Notes: generated by a model from the sequence alone, not told the origin. Shown: positions 19,532 to 30,131, counted from the stretch's first letter. The stretch is 64,000 bases of DNA from Deltaproteobacteria bacterium (GCA_019311105.1 JAFDDA010000014.1:1-64000), one strand, 5' to 3'. Numbers and translations: made by a program.

Positions 19532-20254
19532 CTAACCAGGCTTCCGAACCACCACCAGATGGTTGTTCGGCTCCTCCTCGAGGTCTCCCAGGCTGAAGAA
19601 GAGGGCAATCGGCAGCGCCACCAGGGCGAACAGCGCCATCCAGGGCCACAACAGGTAGAACGACCACGGCCGGCGGATTCTTGCATCGGACATGCCGCCG
19701 AAGCGAGCGCTCTGAAGGAAGAAATAGACCAGGTGGGAAGCCATCGACGACCACACACCTCCGAGTGCCTGGTGCTCCGAGCCTTCCAGGCCGGCCTCCT
19801 CGATGACGCGCTCGATCCAGTAGCGGCTGAAGTTGCCGTGGTAGTCCGGTGCGAGGTGGGTGGTCGACGTCTGCGGGATGAGCAGGACGGCATGACCGCC
19901 CGGGCGCAACACCCGGCTGATCTCGCGGACCATCTCGATGGGTTCGAAGACATGTTCGAGCACTTGAATACACAGAACGGTGTCGACGCTCCCGTCCGCG
20001 ATGCCCATCCGGCAACCGTCACTGCGGACGAGGTGGACGCGCGAGTCGACGTTCTGGCCCGGCGAGCGATCGCTCGGCTCGAGGACGGTCCATGCGTCGA
20101 ACTGCACGCCCTGCCCGACGGCGGTTTCCACGAAATCCCAGCCTCCGACGTCGAGAACGTGGCCTCGGGCGAAGCGACGAATGGCGTCGAACATGGAACG
20201 CGACCGGAGATCCCGTGCCCGGTAGAGGGCCCGGATCATGGGGCTCTTGGACAA
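19532..20254 (-). CDS. Class I SAM-dependent methyltransferase with C-terminal transmembrane segment
   Basis: HVLDVGGWDF..GSVDTVLCIQVLEHVFEPIEMVREISRVLRPGG. Confidence 0.85.
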   Translation of the reverse strand: MSKSPMIRALYRARDLRSRSMFDAIRRFARGHVLDVGGWDFVETAVGQGVQFDAWTVLEPSDRSPGQNVDSRVHLVRSDGCRMGIADGSVDTVLCIQVLEHVFEPIEMVREISRVLRPGGHAVLLIPQTSTTHLAPDYHGNFSRYWIERVIEEAGLEGSEHQALGGVWSSMASHLVYFFLQSARFGGMSDARIRRPWSFYLLWPWMALFALVALPIALFFSLGDLEEEPNNHLVVVRKPG

Positions 20255-21067
20255 CTAGGCGGCTCCTTGTTCGGAGCGGGGCGGCGGCGGGGGACGCTCT
20301 TGGAGGACCTGCTCCATGAAGCGCTGACTGCGCAGCTCCACGCCGACGTGGAAGCGTTCGAAGCGGCCCACGACCCGGCGCGCCTCCTCCAGGGCGGCGG
20401 GTGAGAGCGCCAGCCGGTCGGCACGCTCGAGACCCAGCCGAACGCCGTGCTCCAGCGCGCGCAGCGTCCCGAGATGGATCGGCAGGAGATCGGTCCCGCC
20501 GGGACCCTCGGCCTGGCATTTCGTGCAGACCGGCCCGCCGTCGGGGACCGAGAAGCCCACCCGTGGGCCGGCGACTTCTTCCCCGCAGCGGACGCAACGC
20601 CGCAGCTCGGGGCGCAGGCCCAGGGCGTCGAGGGTGCACAGTTCGAGCAGGATGCGCAGCCTCGGGTCGGGCTCGCTGTGTTCGAGAGTGCCCAGGGTTT
20701 CGAGGGCGAAGCCGAAGAGCTGCTCGAGATCGTGCGGGGCGCCGCCCTCGGGCGCCAGGCGGTCGAGCAGTTCGAGCAGGTAGCAACCGAGGGCGAAGCT
20801 TCGCGGCCGGGTTCGCAGGCCTTCGAAGGTCCGCAGCAACCGGGTCTGCTCGAGCCGCGCCATCTGGGTCGTGCGCGGCATCACGAGCTGCACGCGCAGG
20901 TGATTGAAGAAGTCGAGGGTGCCGCCGAAGCGTTTGACGCTCCGCTTGGCACCCTTGGCGATGGCCGTGAGCCGACCCGTGTGGGGAGTGAGAAGGTGGA
21001 CGATCCGGTCGGACTCACCGAAGTCCACGGAACGCAGGATCAAGGCTTCGGTTCGAAGCGTACGCAC
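20255..21067 (-). CDS. recO: DNA repair protein RecO
   Basis: VRTLRTEALILRSVDFGESDRIVHLLTPHTGRLTAIAKGAKRSVKRFGGTLDFFNHL..CVRCGEE..CTKC; GTG start. Confidence 0.9.
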   Translation of the reverse strand: MRTLRTEALILRSVDFGESDRIVHLLTPHTGRLTAIAKGAKRSVKRFGGTLDFFNHLRVQLVMPRTTQMARLEQTRLLRTFEGLRTRPRSFALGCYLLELLDRLAPEGGAPHDLEQLFGFALETLGTLEHSEPDPRLRILLELCTLDALGLRPELRRCVRCGEEVAGPRVGFSVPDGGPVCTKCQAEGPGGTDLLPIHLGTLRALEHGVRLGLERADRLALSPAALEEARRVVGRFERFHVGVELRSQRFMEQVLQERPPPPPRSEQGAA

Positions 21068-21104
21068 CTGCGGAGAGTAGCGGCGCGAGCTCGATCGCGG
21101 GCGC

Positions 21105-21758
21105 CTAGGGTGCGCTGGCACCGACGGGCGGCGGGGCGGCATCGGGCGGCGCAGAAGGCGCGGCGGGGCGCACCCCAGCCGGCGAGGGCACGATCTCGCT
21201 CGCGCCCCGGGGCGGGATCAGGCCTTCGGCGCGAGCCAGCTCCCGAACGGAATCCCGACGGACGATGCGCTGGGCAGGCGCGTCTGTGGCGTCAGGCGCA
21301 CCGGCTCGGCCCTCGACCAGCAGGACCGCCACGAGCCCGATGGCCAACAGTCCGAGCACGAGGCCGACGCGCGGGCCGGGGTCGGGCAAGGGGTTGGTGC
21401 GGCGGCGTCGGCCGGGCCGGGCTTCGGGCAGCATCCGCGCCACGGCGTCGTCGGGGTCGAGGCCCAGGGCACTGGCAACGGTGCGGACGAACCCGCGAGC
21501 GAACCCGTCGGGTTCGTCATCGAAGGCGCCCGACTCCAAGCGCTCGAGGGAGCGCAGGGGGATGCAGGTGATCCGCGCGAGTTCGGCGAGGCTGATGCCG
21601 CGCAGGCGACGCTGCCGCGACAGGAAGGCCCCGATGGGCTCGGCGTCCACGTCGGCGGCGAGCGCGGCGTCCGCGACGCCACCGACGGATGTCGATGCGG
21701 CTGCGGCGCCCCCCGCTACTGAAGGATCTTCATGTAGTCCTGAGACTTCTTCGCCCAC
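21105..21758 (-). CDS. Helix-turn-helix membrane protein (RodZ-like)
   Basis: IGAFLSRQRRLRGISLAELARITCIPLRSLERLESGAFD plus single TM segment. Confidence 0.8.
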   Translation of the reverse strand: MGEEVSGLHEDPSVAGGAAAASTSVGGVADAALAADVDAEPIGAFLSRQRRLRGISLAELARITCIPLRSLERLESGAFDDEPDGFARGFVRTVASALGLDPDDAVARMLPEARPGRRRRTNPLPDPGPRVGLVLGLLAIGLVAVLLVEGRAGAPDATDAPAQRIVRRDSVRELARAEGLIPPRGASEIVPSPAGVRPAAPSAPPDAAPPPVGASAP

Positions 21759-22534
21759 GAGCTACTCCCAACCGGGCCCTCTGCCACGGTCGTGAACTGT
21801 TCCAGGGCGAGGCCCCGGTTGCCCAGGGAGACGTACAGCTCACCCATGCGGTAGCGCGCCTCGGCCTCGGCGAAGGGGCCGGGCTTGTGATCCACGACGT
21901 CTTCGAAGTGCTGGATCGCGTCGAGTTTGCTGCCCGCCTCGGACTCCAGAATGCCAAGATTGAGGTGCGCTGGCCAGAAGCTCGGCTCGTACTCGAGCGC
22001 GCTGCTGAGCGCCGTCCGGGCCTCTTCGACCCGCCCGGCCCGCAGGTGGGCCCATCCGAGGTTGTTGAAGGCTCGCCACGGCGCCGGGTAGGTCGGGTCC
22101 TCCACGAGCTTCTGGGCCCATTCGGCGGACTCGTCGTAGCGCTTCATGTGGGAATACAGGGCCGAGAGGTTCAGCTGGGCCGTCTGGAAGTGGGGCTTCA
22201 GCTCTGCGGCCCGGAGCAGGTGCTCCTCGGCCTGGTCATAGAGGCTCTTGCGCCGGTAGCACTCCCCGAGGCCGAGGTGGATCCACGGGTCGTCGGGTCG
22301 ATAGTCGACGGCGGACAGGAACTCACGGAGTGCCGAGGGCGTCCGGCCGCGGGCCAGATGGTCGACGGCGAGGTCGTAGTGGGCGCGGCTGCGCGTTTCC
22401 TTCTCGAACTCGTTGAGATTGTTCTTCGCGGCCCTCTGCTGCGCCTCGCGGGTCGCTGCGGGCGTGCTGGCGCAGCCAGGCAGGCCGATGGCCAGAACGG
22501 CGAGGAACGCGGCAAGGCGCTGGGGATGACTCAT
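21716..22534 (-). CDS. TPR lipoprotein (PilF-like)
   Basis: MSHPQRLAAFLAVLAIGLPGCAS lipobox, repeated TPR helices; overlaps the HTH gene start. Confidence 0.75.
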   Translation of the reverse strand: MSHPQRLAAFLAVLAIGLPGCASTPAATREAQQRAAKNNLNEFEKETRSRAHYDLAVDHLARGRTPSALREFLSAVDYRPDDPWIHLGLGECYRRKSLYDQAEEHLLRAAELKPHFQTAQLNLSALYSHMKRYDESAEWAQKLVEDPTYPAPWRAFNNLGWAHLRAGRVEEARTALSSALEYEPSFWPAHLNLGILESEAGSKLDAIQHFEDVVDHKPGPFAEAEARYRMGELYVSLGNRGLALEQFTTVAEGPVGSSSWAKKSQDYMKILQ

Positions 22535-22607
22535 GGTTCGATCCTTCCTGAGGGGCGCAACGCCCCGACGGCCGCCTCGGCCCGGGGGCCGGAGCGGCGG
22601 AACTGGG

Positions 22608-23009
22608 TCAAACGGCCCGGGGGCCGCGATGGCGGAATCTCGTCAAGCGGACGTCGGCCCGGACCGCGGTGCCGGGGTCGGGTTCCGGATCCGGGTCCGG
22701 CGTCCGCGAAGGAAACAGGAAGCCGAGGCCCGCGAGAAAGCGCTCGGCGGCCTCGAGGGCCCTGGCGCGGGCGGCGGGCCCGAGAGGCGGGTCGGGCAGA
22801 TCGAAGCCGCGCACGGCCTGGGGCGCGCCATCGGGGCGCAGCCAGAGCCGCACCACCGCGCTCGAACCCGCCGGAAGCCAGCCGAGTGCCGCGCGCGTCG
22901 CCCGGGGCGTCTCGTCCGGCCCGAACAGGACCGGCGCATTCAAGGAAAAGCGCAGCTCGCGCGCCTCCCCTGCCGCCGGCCATGCAGATTGCTCGATCGG
23001 GGTGAACAT
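22608..23009 (-). CDS. Hypothetical protein with PDPDPEPDPG linker
   Basis: Only long ORF in this co-directional gap. Confidence 0.45.
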   Translation of the reverse strand: MFTPIEQSAWPAAGEARELRFSLNAPVLFGPDETPRATRAALGWLPAGSSAVVRLWLRPDGAPQAVRGFDLPDPPLGPAARARALEAAERFLAGLGFLFPSRTPDPDPEPDPGTAVRADVRLTRFRHRGPRAV

Positions 23010-23210
23010 GCTCAGGGTATCGGCCTAGACGGCCCCTCACTTGAGCGCACCGAGCGGGCAGATCGGGGCGAAAGCCCGTGCCGCTTGGGCGCTTCCACGA
23101 GAGGTGGAAACGGGGCCTCAGGCCCTCCCTTGGCCTTTCGGTCTCCGGAGGGAGGGATAGACTCCGCTCGTGTGACCCCGCTCGGCTTCGGGGCACGGGG
23201 GCACGCTTCG

Positions 23211-24940
23211 GTGGCCAATAAGACGGTGGAAGAGATCGACCGGGTCGCCATCCGGTTCACGGGTGATTCCGGGGACGGGATGCAGCTCGTTGGCTCGAAG
23301 TTCACCGAGGCCACGGCCCAGGCCGGCAACGACCTCTCGACCTTCCCCGATTTCCCCGCCGAGATCCGCGCGCCCGCCGGCACCCTCGCCGGCGTGTCCG
23401 GGTTCCAGATCCACTTCTCTTCGCGCGACGTGCGCACGCCGGCGGACGAACCCGACGTACTCGTCGCGTTCAACCCGGCGGCGCTGCGCGCCAACATCGC
23501 GGACGTCCGACCGGGCGGCATGGTGATCGTCAACAACGATGCGTTCACCGCGCGCAACGTCGAGCGCGCCGGCTACACGGGCGATCCGCTCGAAGAGTTG
23601 CGCGACCGCTTCCAACTCGTCGAGATCCCGGTCACGAATCTGAACCGCGAGGCGCTGAAGGATCTCGACCTCTCCTCGCGCGACGCCGACCGTTGCAAGA
23701 ACTTCTTTGCCCTCGGCCTCATGTATTGGCTCTACGATCGGCCCATCGAACCGACGGTCGAGTGGATCGGCGGCCGCTTCAAGGGCGTCCTCGGCGACGC
23801 CAACGCTCGCGCACTCAAGACCGGATACCACTTCGGCGAAACGACGGAGCTGTTCCCGGTCTCCTTCGTGGTGCCGCGGGCCAAGATCGAGCCGGGTCTC
23901 TACCGCAACATCACGGGCAACCAGGCCGTCGCATGGGGGATCGCCGCCGCGTCGCAGCGCTTCGACAAGCCCGTGTTCCTCGGGGCCTATCCGATCACGC
24001 CGGCCAGCGACGTGCTCCACGAGCTGGCACGACCAGCGGCCCGGGCTTCGTCCTGAAGCAGGAAGCCCTGGGCCTCGCCGTGATGGCCGAGCTCCCCCTG
24101 GTGGTGGTCGACATCCAGCGCGGCGGCCCCTCGACGGGCCTGCCCACCAAGACCGAGCAGGCTGATCTGCTGCTCACGCTCTACGGCCGCAACAGCGACA
24201 GCCCGCTCCCGGTCATCGCAGCCTCGACCCCGGGCGATTGTTTCTTCACGGCACTCGAAGCGTTCCAGCTCGCGGTCCGGTACATGACGCCGGTGGTGAT
24301 GCTGTCAGATGGCTACCTGGCGACCAGCTCGGAGCCGTGGCGCATCCCGGACGTCGACACGCTGCTGCGCGACGAGGTCCACTACGCCGACGATCCCGAC
24401 ACGTTCCTACCCTACGACCGCAACCCCGAGACCCTCGCGCGCCCCTGGGCCATCCCCGGAACACCGGGCCTCGAGCATCGCATCGGCGGCATCGAGAAAT
24501 CCGACGGCACCGGCAACGTTTCCTACGATCCGCAGAACCACGACACCATGGTGCGTCTGCGCGCCGAGAAGATCGCCCGCATCGCGCGCGCCCTGCCCGA
24601 GGTCGAGGTCACGGGCCCGGACCATGGGAAGCTGCTCGTCGTCGGCTGGGGCGGGACCCACGGCGCCATCTCCGAGGCGTGTGACGACGCGCGCCGCGAG
24701 GGCATCCCGGTGTCGAACCTGCACCTGCGCCACCTGAACCCGTTCCCGACGAACCTCGGTGCCGTGCTCGGGCAGTTCGAGAAGGTGCTCGTTCCGGAGC
24801 TGAACCTCGGGCAGCTCTCGCGCCTGCTGCGCGCCGAGTTCCTCGTGCCCGCCGAATCGCTCACCAAGGTCTACGGCCAGCCGTTCAAGGTCGGAGAGAT
24901 CCGCAGCCGCATCGCAGAGATGGCAGGGAGTTCGCACTGA
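23211..24940 (+). pseudogene. korA: 2-oxoacid:ferredoxin oxidoreductase, fused gamma/alpha subunit (KorA), interrupted by internal deletion/frameshift near 24025
   Basis: Frame 1 VANKTVEEIDRVAIRFTGDSGDGMQLVGSKFTE...FLGAYPITPASDVLHEL, then frame 2 TTSGPGFVLKQEALGLAVMAELPLVVVDIQRGGPSTGLPTKTEQ. Intervening ~35 conserved residues are missing. Confidence 0.88.
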
Positions 24941-25956
24941 TGCCGGGCCTTCGGCGCAAGGATTTCGTCTCGGACCAGGAGGTGCGTTGGTGCCCCGGGT
25001 GCGGCGACTATTCGGTCCTCTCGAACGTGCAGAAGGTGATGCCCGAGCTCGGGGTCGCGCGCGAGGACGTGGTGTTCGTCTCGGGGATCGGTTGTTCGAG
25101 CCGCTTCCCCTACTACATGAATACCTACGGCTTCCACACGATCCACGGGCGCGCGCCGGCCTTCGCCACGGGCATGAAGGTGAGCCGGCCGGAGCTCTCC
25201 ATCTGGGTGATCACCGGCGACGGCGACGGGCTCTCGATCGGCGGCAACCACATGCTGCACACGATCCGCCGCAACGTGGATCTGCAGATCCTGCTCTTCA
25301 ACAACCGGGTCTACGGCCTGACCAAGGGCCAGTACTCACCGACCTCGCGCCCGGGGATGAAGACCAAGTCGGCCCCCATGGGCTCCATCGACCACCCGAT
25401 CGACCCGATCAGCTTCGCCCTCGGCGCGGGTGCGACGTTCGTGGCGCGAACGATCGACGTGGACGCGAAGCACCTCCAGGAGATGCTGCACCGTGCCCAT
25501 GCCCACAAGGGCACAGCCTTCATCGAGATCCTGCAGAACTGCCCGGTCTACAACGACGGCGAGTGGGACAAGGTCGAGGACAAGAACACGCGCGACGAGT
25601 TCGCCCTGCGGCTGGTCCACGGCGAGCCCTTGGTGTTCGGCGCGGCAGGCGAGCGCCGTGGCATCCGGATCGAAGACGGCAAACCCCAGGTCGTGGCGCT
25701 GGCCGACGACCAGGACCCGCGCGAAGCCGGCGTGGTGGTCCACGACGACTTCTCGCCGAGCGTCTCCTACGCCTTCGCCCTGGCGAGCCTCGCACCGCCG
25801 GAGTTCCCGACCCCGGTCGGCATCTTCCGCGAGGTCGAGCGCGCGACCTACGACGACCTGCTCTCCGGGCAGGTTCGCGACGCCGTGGCCGAACGAGGCG
25901 CGGGCGACCTGAAGGCGCTGCTCGAATCCGGAGACACCTGGACCGTCGAGGCCTAG
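24940..25956 (+). CDS. korB: 2-oxoacid:ferredoxin oxidoreductase beta subunit
   Basis: VRWCPGCGDYSVL..SGIGCSSRFPYYMNTYGFHTIHGRAPAFATGMK..WVITGDGDGLSIGGNHMLHTIRRNVDLQILLFNNRVYGLTKGQYSPTS. Confidence 0.95.
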   Translation: MPGLRRKDFVSDQEVRWCPGCGDYSVLSNVQKVMPELGVAREDVVFVSGIGCSSRFPYYMNTYGFHTIHGRAPAFATGMKVSRPELSIWVITGDGDGLSIGGNHMLHTIRRNVDLQILLFNNRVYGLTKGQYSPTSRPGMKTKSAPMGSIDHPIDPISFALGAGATFVARTIDVDAKHLQEMLHRAHAHKGTAFIEILQNCPVYNDGEWDKVEDKNTRDEFALRLVHGEPLVFGAAGERRGIRIEDGKPQVVALADDQDPREAGVVVHDDFSPSVSYAFALASLAPPEFPTPVGIFREVERATYDDLLSGQVRDAVAERGAGDLKALLESGDTWTVEA

Positions 25957-25966
25957 GGTCGGCCGC

Positions 25967-27655
25967 ATGCCCGACCTGCGCGGGGGAAGCCGGGAGTGGC
26001 CGGCCCGCGCATTCGTGGCGACCCTGGCCGTCATCCACACCATCGGTGCCTTTCTTCCCGATTGGCTGAGCCTCCATCGCTTCGACGGCGATCAGTCCCA
26101 GCACGTATGGTGGACGGCGCGCTTCGCGGACCCGAGCCTCTTCCCGGGCGACTTCATCGCCGACTTCTTCTCGCTCCCGATCTTCGCACCCGTCGGCTAC
26201 CAGGCCGTCATGCGGGGCGCCGTCCAGCTGGCCGACCCGCAAAGAGCCGCCGAGTCGATTCCCTTCCTGCTCGGGCCGCTCCTCTTCTGGCTCTGCTGGC
26301 GGGTCGGACGCGCCGCCGCCGCCGGCTCGTGGGTCGGGGGCGTCGTGGGCGCGCTGGTGGCCGTGCGCTTGCTCAGTGGGCTCGACGGCGGCCTGCCGCG
26401 TAGCTTTGCGGCGCCGGTGCTGCTTCTGGGCCTGCTCGGCTTGCTGGAGTCGCGTGCGTGGTTGCTGGGGCTCGCCGGCCTCGCATCGGCTCTCTTCTAC
26501 CCGCCTGCAGCCATCAACCTGGGCCTGGCCTCCGCCGTCGTGCTCGGCCCTGCGATCCTCCGGGAGCGCCGCCTTCCGCAGGGCTGGCCTGCCCTCACCG
26601 CCTTCGCTGCGCTGGCCGTGGGGGTGGTCCTCTTTGCGTATGCCACGCCCGTCCCCGACGACGTCGGGCCCAAGATCACCGGCGCCGACGCCCAATCGAT
26701 GGCGGAGTTCGGACACCGCGGCCGCTCGACCCTCTTTCGGCAGAGCCTCGTCGACACCTACCTCGGCAGCGGCCGTGGCGGCTACGGCGTGGAGAAGAAG
26801 GCCTCGCTCTCGATCGCCATCCTGGTCCTGCTCTCGGTGTGGGCGTTGCCGCGCTTCATGCCCCGGACGGCCTGGGCACTGATCGGGACCGGGATGTTCG
26901 CCCACGCTGCGGCCTGGGCCACGTTGTTCGCGCTCCATCTTCCCGTGAAGTACATGCGCTACGCGCTGCCGCTCTTCGTATTGATGTGGCTCGCCGCCCT
27001 GGCGGGCAAAGCCGCCGAAATCGCCGTCGCACGATTTCCCGCCCTCTCCCGTCCCCGCTGGCTCTTCGTCGCAGCGGCGGCATTCCTCTTGTTCGATGGC
27101 GTTTACACCTTCCGCGAGACCCTCGACCAGGCCGAGCGACCCGAGTACCGCGCGCGGACCAAGATGCTCCGCTTCGTGGCCAAGCTCCCGAAGGACGCCC
27201 TGATCGCGGCCCACCCGGAGGATGCCAACGCGATCCCGTTGCTCGCGAAGCGGAGCGTCCTGGCCTCGAAGGAGACCGCCCTCCCCTACTACCGCGGCTA
27301 CTACGAGCGCGTGTCGGAGCGGTTGGAAGCCTCTCTTCGGGCTCACTACGCGCTCGATTGGCAGACGGTGGACACGTTGTACGAGCGCTTCGGCGTCGAC
27401 GCGATTGTGGTCCACGATCACCGATATGAGCCCGGGGCTCGCAAGTTCACCGAGCCCTTTGCGAGCGCGCTCGGTGAGGCCCTGCACGCCGAGCGCGACG
27501 CCTACGTCCTGGTGCGGCCACCGAGCGAGCGACTGCTCTACCACCACGGGCCGTTCTGGGTGGTGCGCCTCGGCCCACCCCGGCCCGGCTACCCCGCGCG
27601 CGAGGGCCCGAACCCACTGATCGAGAGCATCCCGGCCGCCGCCGGGACGAGGTAG
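25967..27655 (+). CDS. Polytopic membrane protein (GT-C-like topology)
   Basis: Multiple TM segments plus soluble C-terminal domain; 3' end overlaps the convergent gene. Confidence 0.7.
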   Translation: MPDLRGGSREWPARAFVATLAVIHTIGAFLPDWLSLHRFDGDQSQHVWWTARFADPSLFPGDFIADFFSLPIFAPVGYQAVMRGAVQLADPQRAAESIPFLLGPLLFWLCWRVGRAAAAGSWVGGVVGALVAVRLLSGLDGGLPRSFAAPVLLLGLLGLLESRAWLLGLAGLASALFYPPAAINLGLASAVVLGPAILRERRLPQGWPALTAFAALAVGVVLFAYATPVPDDVGPKITGADAQSMAEFGHRGRSTLFRQSLVDTYLGSGRGGYGVEKKASLSIAILVLLSVWALPRFMPRTAWALIGTGMFAHAAAWATLFALHLPVKYMRYALPLFVLMWLAALAGKAAEIAVARFPALSRPRWLFVAAAAFLLFDGVYTFRETLDQAERPEYRARTKMLRFVAKLPKDALIAAHPEDANAIPLLAKRSVLASKETALPYYRGYYERVSERLEASLRAHYALDWQTVDTLYERFGVDAIVVHDHRYEPGARKFTEPFASALGEALHAERDAYVLVRPPSERLLYHHGPFWVVRLGPPRPGYPAREGPNPLIESIPAAAGTR

Positions 27656-28518
27656 CGGAGCGTCGCGAACGCACCGAGCGCGAGGGCGACGGGCTCACCC
27701 AGGAAGGGGCCGAGGAGATAGAGCAGCGCCGCGTCGCGCGTCCCGACCCCCGCGAACGAGATGGGCAGGAGCCCGACGAAGATCGCCATCGGGATCCGAC
27801 TCGCGAGGAAGGCCGGCGCGGCGTCGGACGCGGCCGCCCAGGCTGCGCACTGGAACTGCAGCAGGTGAAGCCCCCAGAGCAGAAGCGAACTTGCGAGCAC
27901 GAGCGCGAACCGCCGCGGGTTGGCGCGCAGCAGCGCGACTCCGCGAAAGGCCCGGCGGATCACACCCGCCTCGTCGGATTCGTCGTCTGCCGAGCCACCC
28001 CCGATCGGGACGAGACAGAGGATCCCGAAGCTCGAGACGATGCCGAGGCCGACCACGAAGGCGATCTGCTCGGCCTCGCGGACGGGGGGCAGGAAGAAGC
28101 AGGCGACGACCATCCAGAACGCCAGGGCCGCCACGTCCGCCAGCTTCTCGAACAGCGCCAAGGCGAGCCCCTCGGCCCGTCCGCCGCCGTCCGGACCCTC
28201 TGCCAGGAAGGCTCCCTTCCCCACGTCGCCGAGCTTCGCGGGCAAGAACAGGTTCGCGGCCGACGCGGCGAGCACCATCCGGAGCGCCTCGCCCAGGCCG
28301 AGCACACGGGTGTCGGCGGCGACGATCTGCCACCGCCACGCCGTCACCAGTGTGGTCGGAACGAACAGGAAGAGCGCCGCCCCGAACCAGGCTGCGTCGA
28401 GCTCACGCAACAGGCTCGCAAGCGCCCCGCCGCCGACGTCGTGCCAGAGCCAGACCAACAACGCAAACGACACGGCGAGCAAGGCCGCGCGCCGCAAGCC
28501 GGCCCCGGAAGGCGTCAC
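27589..28518 (-). CDS. Lysylphosphatidylglycerol synthase TM-domain / UPF0104 family protein
   Basis: AWRWQIVAAD..ASAANLFLPAKLGDVGKGAFLA..LPISFAGVGTRDAALLYLLGPFLG; GTG start. Confidence 0.85.
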   Translation of the reverse strand: MTPSGAGLRRAALLAVSFALLVWLWHDVGGGALASLLRELDAAWFGAALFLFVPTTLVTAWRWQIVAADTRVLGLGEALRMVLAASAANLFLPAKLGDVGKGAFLAEGPDGGGRAEGLALALFEKLADVAALAFWMVVACFFLPPVREAEQIAFVVGLGIVSSFGILCLVPIGGGSADDESDEAGVIRRAFRGVALLRANPRRFALVLASSLLLWGLHLLQFQCAAWAAASDAAPAFLASRIPMAIFVGLLPISFAGVGTRDAALLYLLGPFLGEPVALALGAFATLRYLVPAAAGMLSISGFGPSRAG

Positions 28519-30131
28519 CGAAAGGTCCGACGGATCGTGGCGTGGCCGTCCCGACGCAATGTTTCGGCCGCATCGTCCAGGCGGACCCACGGCTCAAGGG
28601 ATGCTTCCTGCCACAGATTCGACGTCGCCACGTAGATCGACGTCGCGTCCGTAGACGCCCAAAGCCCATCCAGCCCACGCCCCTCGGCACCGGTGGCGTC
28701 GATGCGATCCTCGATCACCAACTCGTCGCCGCCCCAATCGATGCGGCGCTCGAAGCGGAGGGGTGCGGGTTTCTTTCCGGTGATCAGCAGCCCTTGCAGG
28801 AGTCGACGCAAGAGGCCGGGCGCAGCCCGGCCGATCGTCGCGTTCAGGCCGCGGAAGGCGACCTGACGCAGCGGCGTCGCCAGGTGTCGCGGCGCGCGGT
28901 GGAAGACGCCGCGCAGCACCAGGGCATCGCCTTCGCGCTCAGTGCGGCACGCGGGGTCGACCTGGTGCATGACGAAGCGTTCCTTGCCCGCCCGCGCGAC
29001 GAGGCCCGTGTCGTTCACCACGAGACGCGAGCCGCGATGGGCGCGCACGACGCCACCCTTCCCCGTTGCGACGGTGAGAGTCCACTCGCCGCGGCGGATC
29101 ACCTGCAGACCCGCAGCGGGGAACACTGTATCGCTGGCCTCCGCCACGAACGGCTCGGGCCCCGTATCGCCACGCTCCCTTCGCGCGCGCGCCGCGGCCG
29201 GAAAGTCCTGCATCCAGTGCGAGAAGATCCGGTCGTCGTCCGGGTGGGCGGCCTTCCCTTCTTCTGCCCCGGCGAGCCAACCGTCGGCCAGCGTGCGTGC
29301 CTCGGCCGAACGTCCGGCCAGCCGCTCGAAGCCCGACGGAAGGACTTGCGCGTTGTTACGGCTCCCCGTCTCGCCGGCATAGGCCCCATCGGGGTGGAGG
29401 AAGTGAACGCAGAATGCGAGCGCACGATCGAGGGCGGCGTCGAGCTCCGACGACGGGAGAAGCTCTGCCACCTCCGCCAGAAACGAGAGCGTCAGGGTCT
29501 GATAGGCCGGGTCCGCACCCTCGTATTCCGGGAACCATCCCTCTTCGTGCTGCCAGGCGAGGCAGCGTTCCACGGGCGCGCGGGCACGCTCGAGAAGCCC
29601 GGCGTCATCGAGCCATGCGCCCGTGCGCGCCGCGGCGAGGGCCACGAGTGCATGATGGTTGGTGAGCTGGCCCGACTCTTCACTGCCGAGCAGCCAATCG
29701 CAACGCCGTCGCAGGTAGGCGACGCGAGCGGGGTCGCGGTCCCCGAGCAGCCGCAGGGCCTCCGCGTGGGCCGCCGCGGCGAAAGCTGTCGCTCCGAGCG
29801 CGCGCTCATAGGGGAAGTAGTCGTCGCAGGAGCCATCGGCGTGGGCCGAGCGGGCGGCGAAGTCGATTCCCGCCAAGGCCAGCTCCCGCAGACGCGGCTC
29901 GCCGTAAAAGCGGTTTCCGGGCCACTCGAGGGCGACCGCCTGGGCCAGGGGCAGTGCGAGCTCCTGGTACATCCCACTCGGGAAGTCCTGGGTGCGGTAG
30001 TGCCAGTAGTTGCGGTCGAAGCAGCCGTAGGTGGGCGAACTCGGGTCGCGGTCCACGAGGGTCAGGACGCGAGGCAGCTCGGCCTGAACGCGGCTCAGGT
30101 AGTACTGGCCGGGGGCGGCCGCGTCCGTCAA
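28515..30131 (-). CDS. Hypothetical alpha/alpha-toroid-like protein (possible polysaccharide-active)
   Basis: Helical repeat content, C-terminal beta-rich segment; TTG start overlapping the upstream stop (TTGA). Confidence 0.6.
   Translation of the reverse strand: MTDAAAPGQYYLSRVQAELPRVLTLVDRDPSSPTYGCFDRNYWHYRTQDFPSGMYQELALPLAQAVALEWPGNRFYGEPRLRELALAGIDFAARSAHADGSCDDYFPYERALGATAFAAAAHAEALRLLGDRDPARVAYLRRRCDWLLGSEESGQLTNHHALVALAAARTGAWLDDAGLLERARAPVERCLAWQHEEGWFPEYEGADPAYQTLTLSFLAEVAELLPSSELDAALDRALAFCVHFLHPDGAYAGETGSRNNAQVLPSGFERLAGRSAEARTLADGWLAGAEEGKAAHPDDDRIFSHWMQDFPAAARARRERGDTGPEPFVAEASDTVFPAAGLQVIRRGEWTLTVATGKGGVVRAHRGSRLVVNDTGLVARAGKERFVMHQVDPACRTEREGDALVLRGVFHRAPRHLATPLRQVAFRGLNATIGRAAPGLLRRLLQGLLITGKKPAPLRFERRIDWGGDELVIEDRIDATGAEGRGLDGLWASTDATSIYVATSNLWQEASLEPWVRLDDAAETLRRDGHATIRRTFR

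Noticed and set aside
23211-24940. Programmed ribosomal frameshift in korA
   Set aside because: About 35 conserved residues are missing at DNA level, so a simple recoding event cannot restore the protein.
25520-27547. 675-aa minus-strand ORF antisense to korB and the membrane protein
   Set aside because: No recognisable motifs; explained by high third-position GC on the opposite strand.
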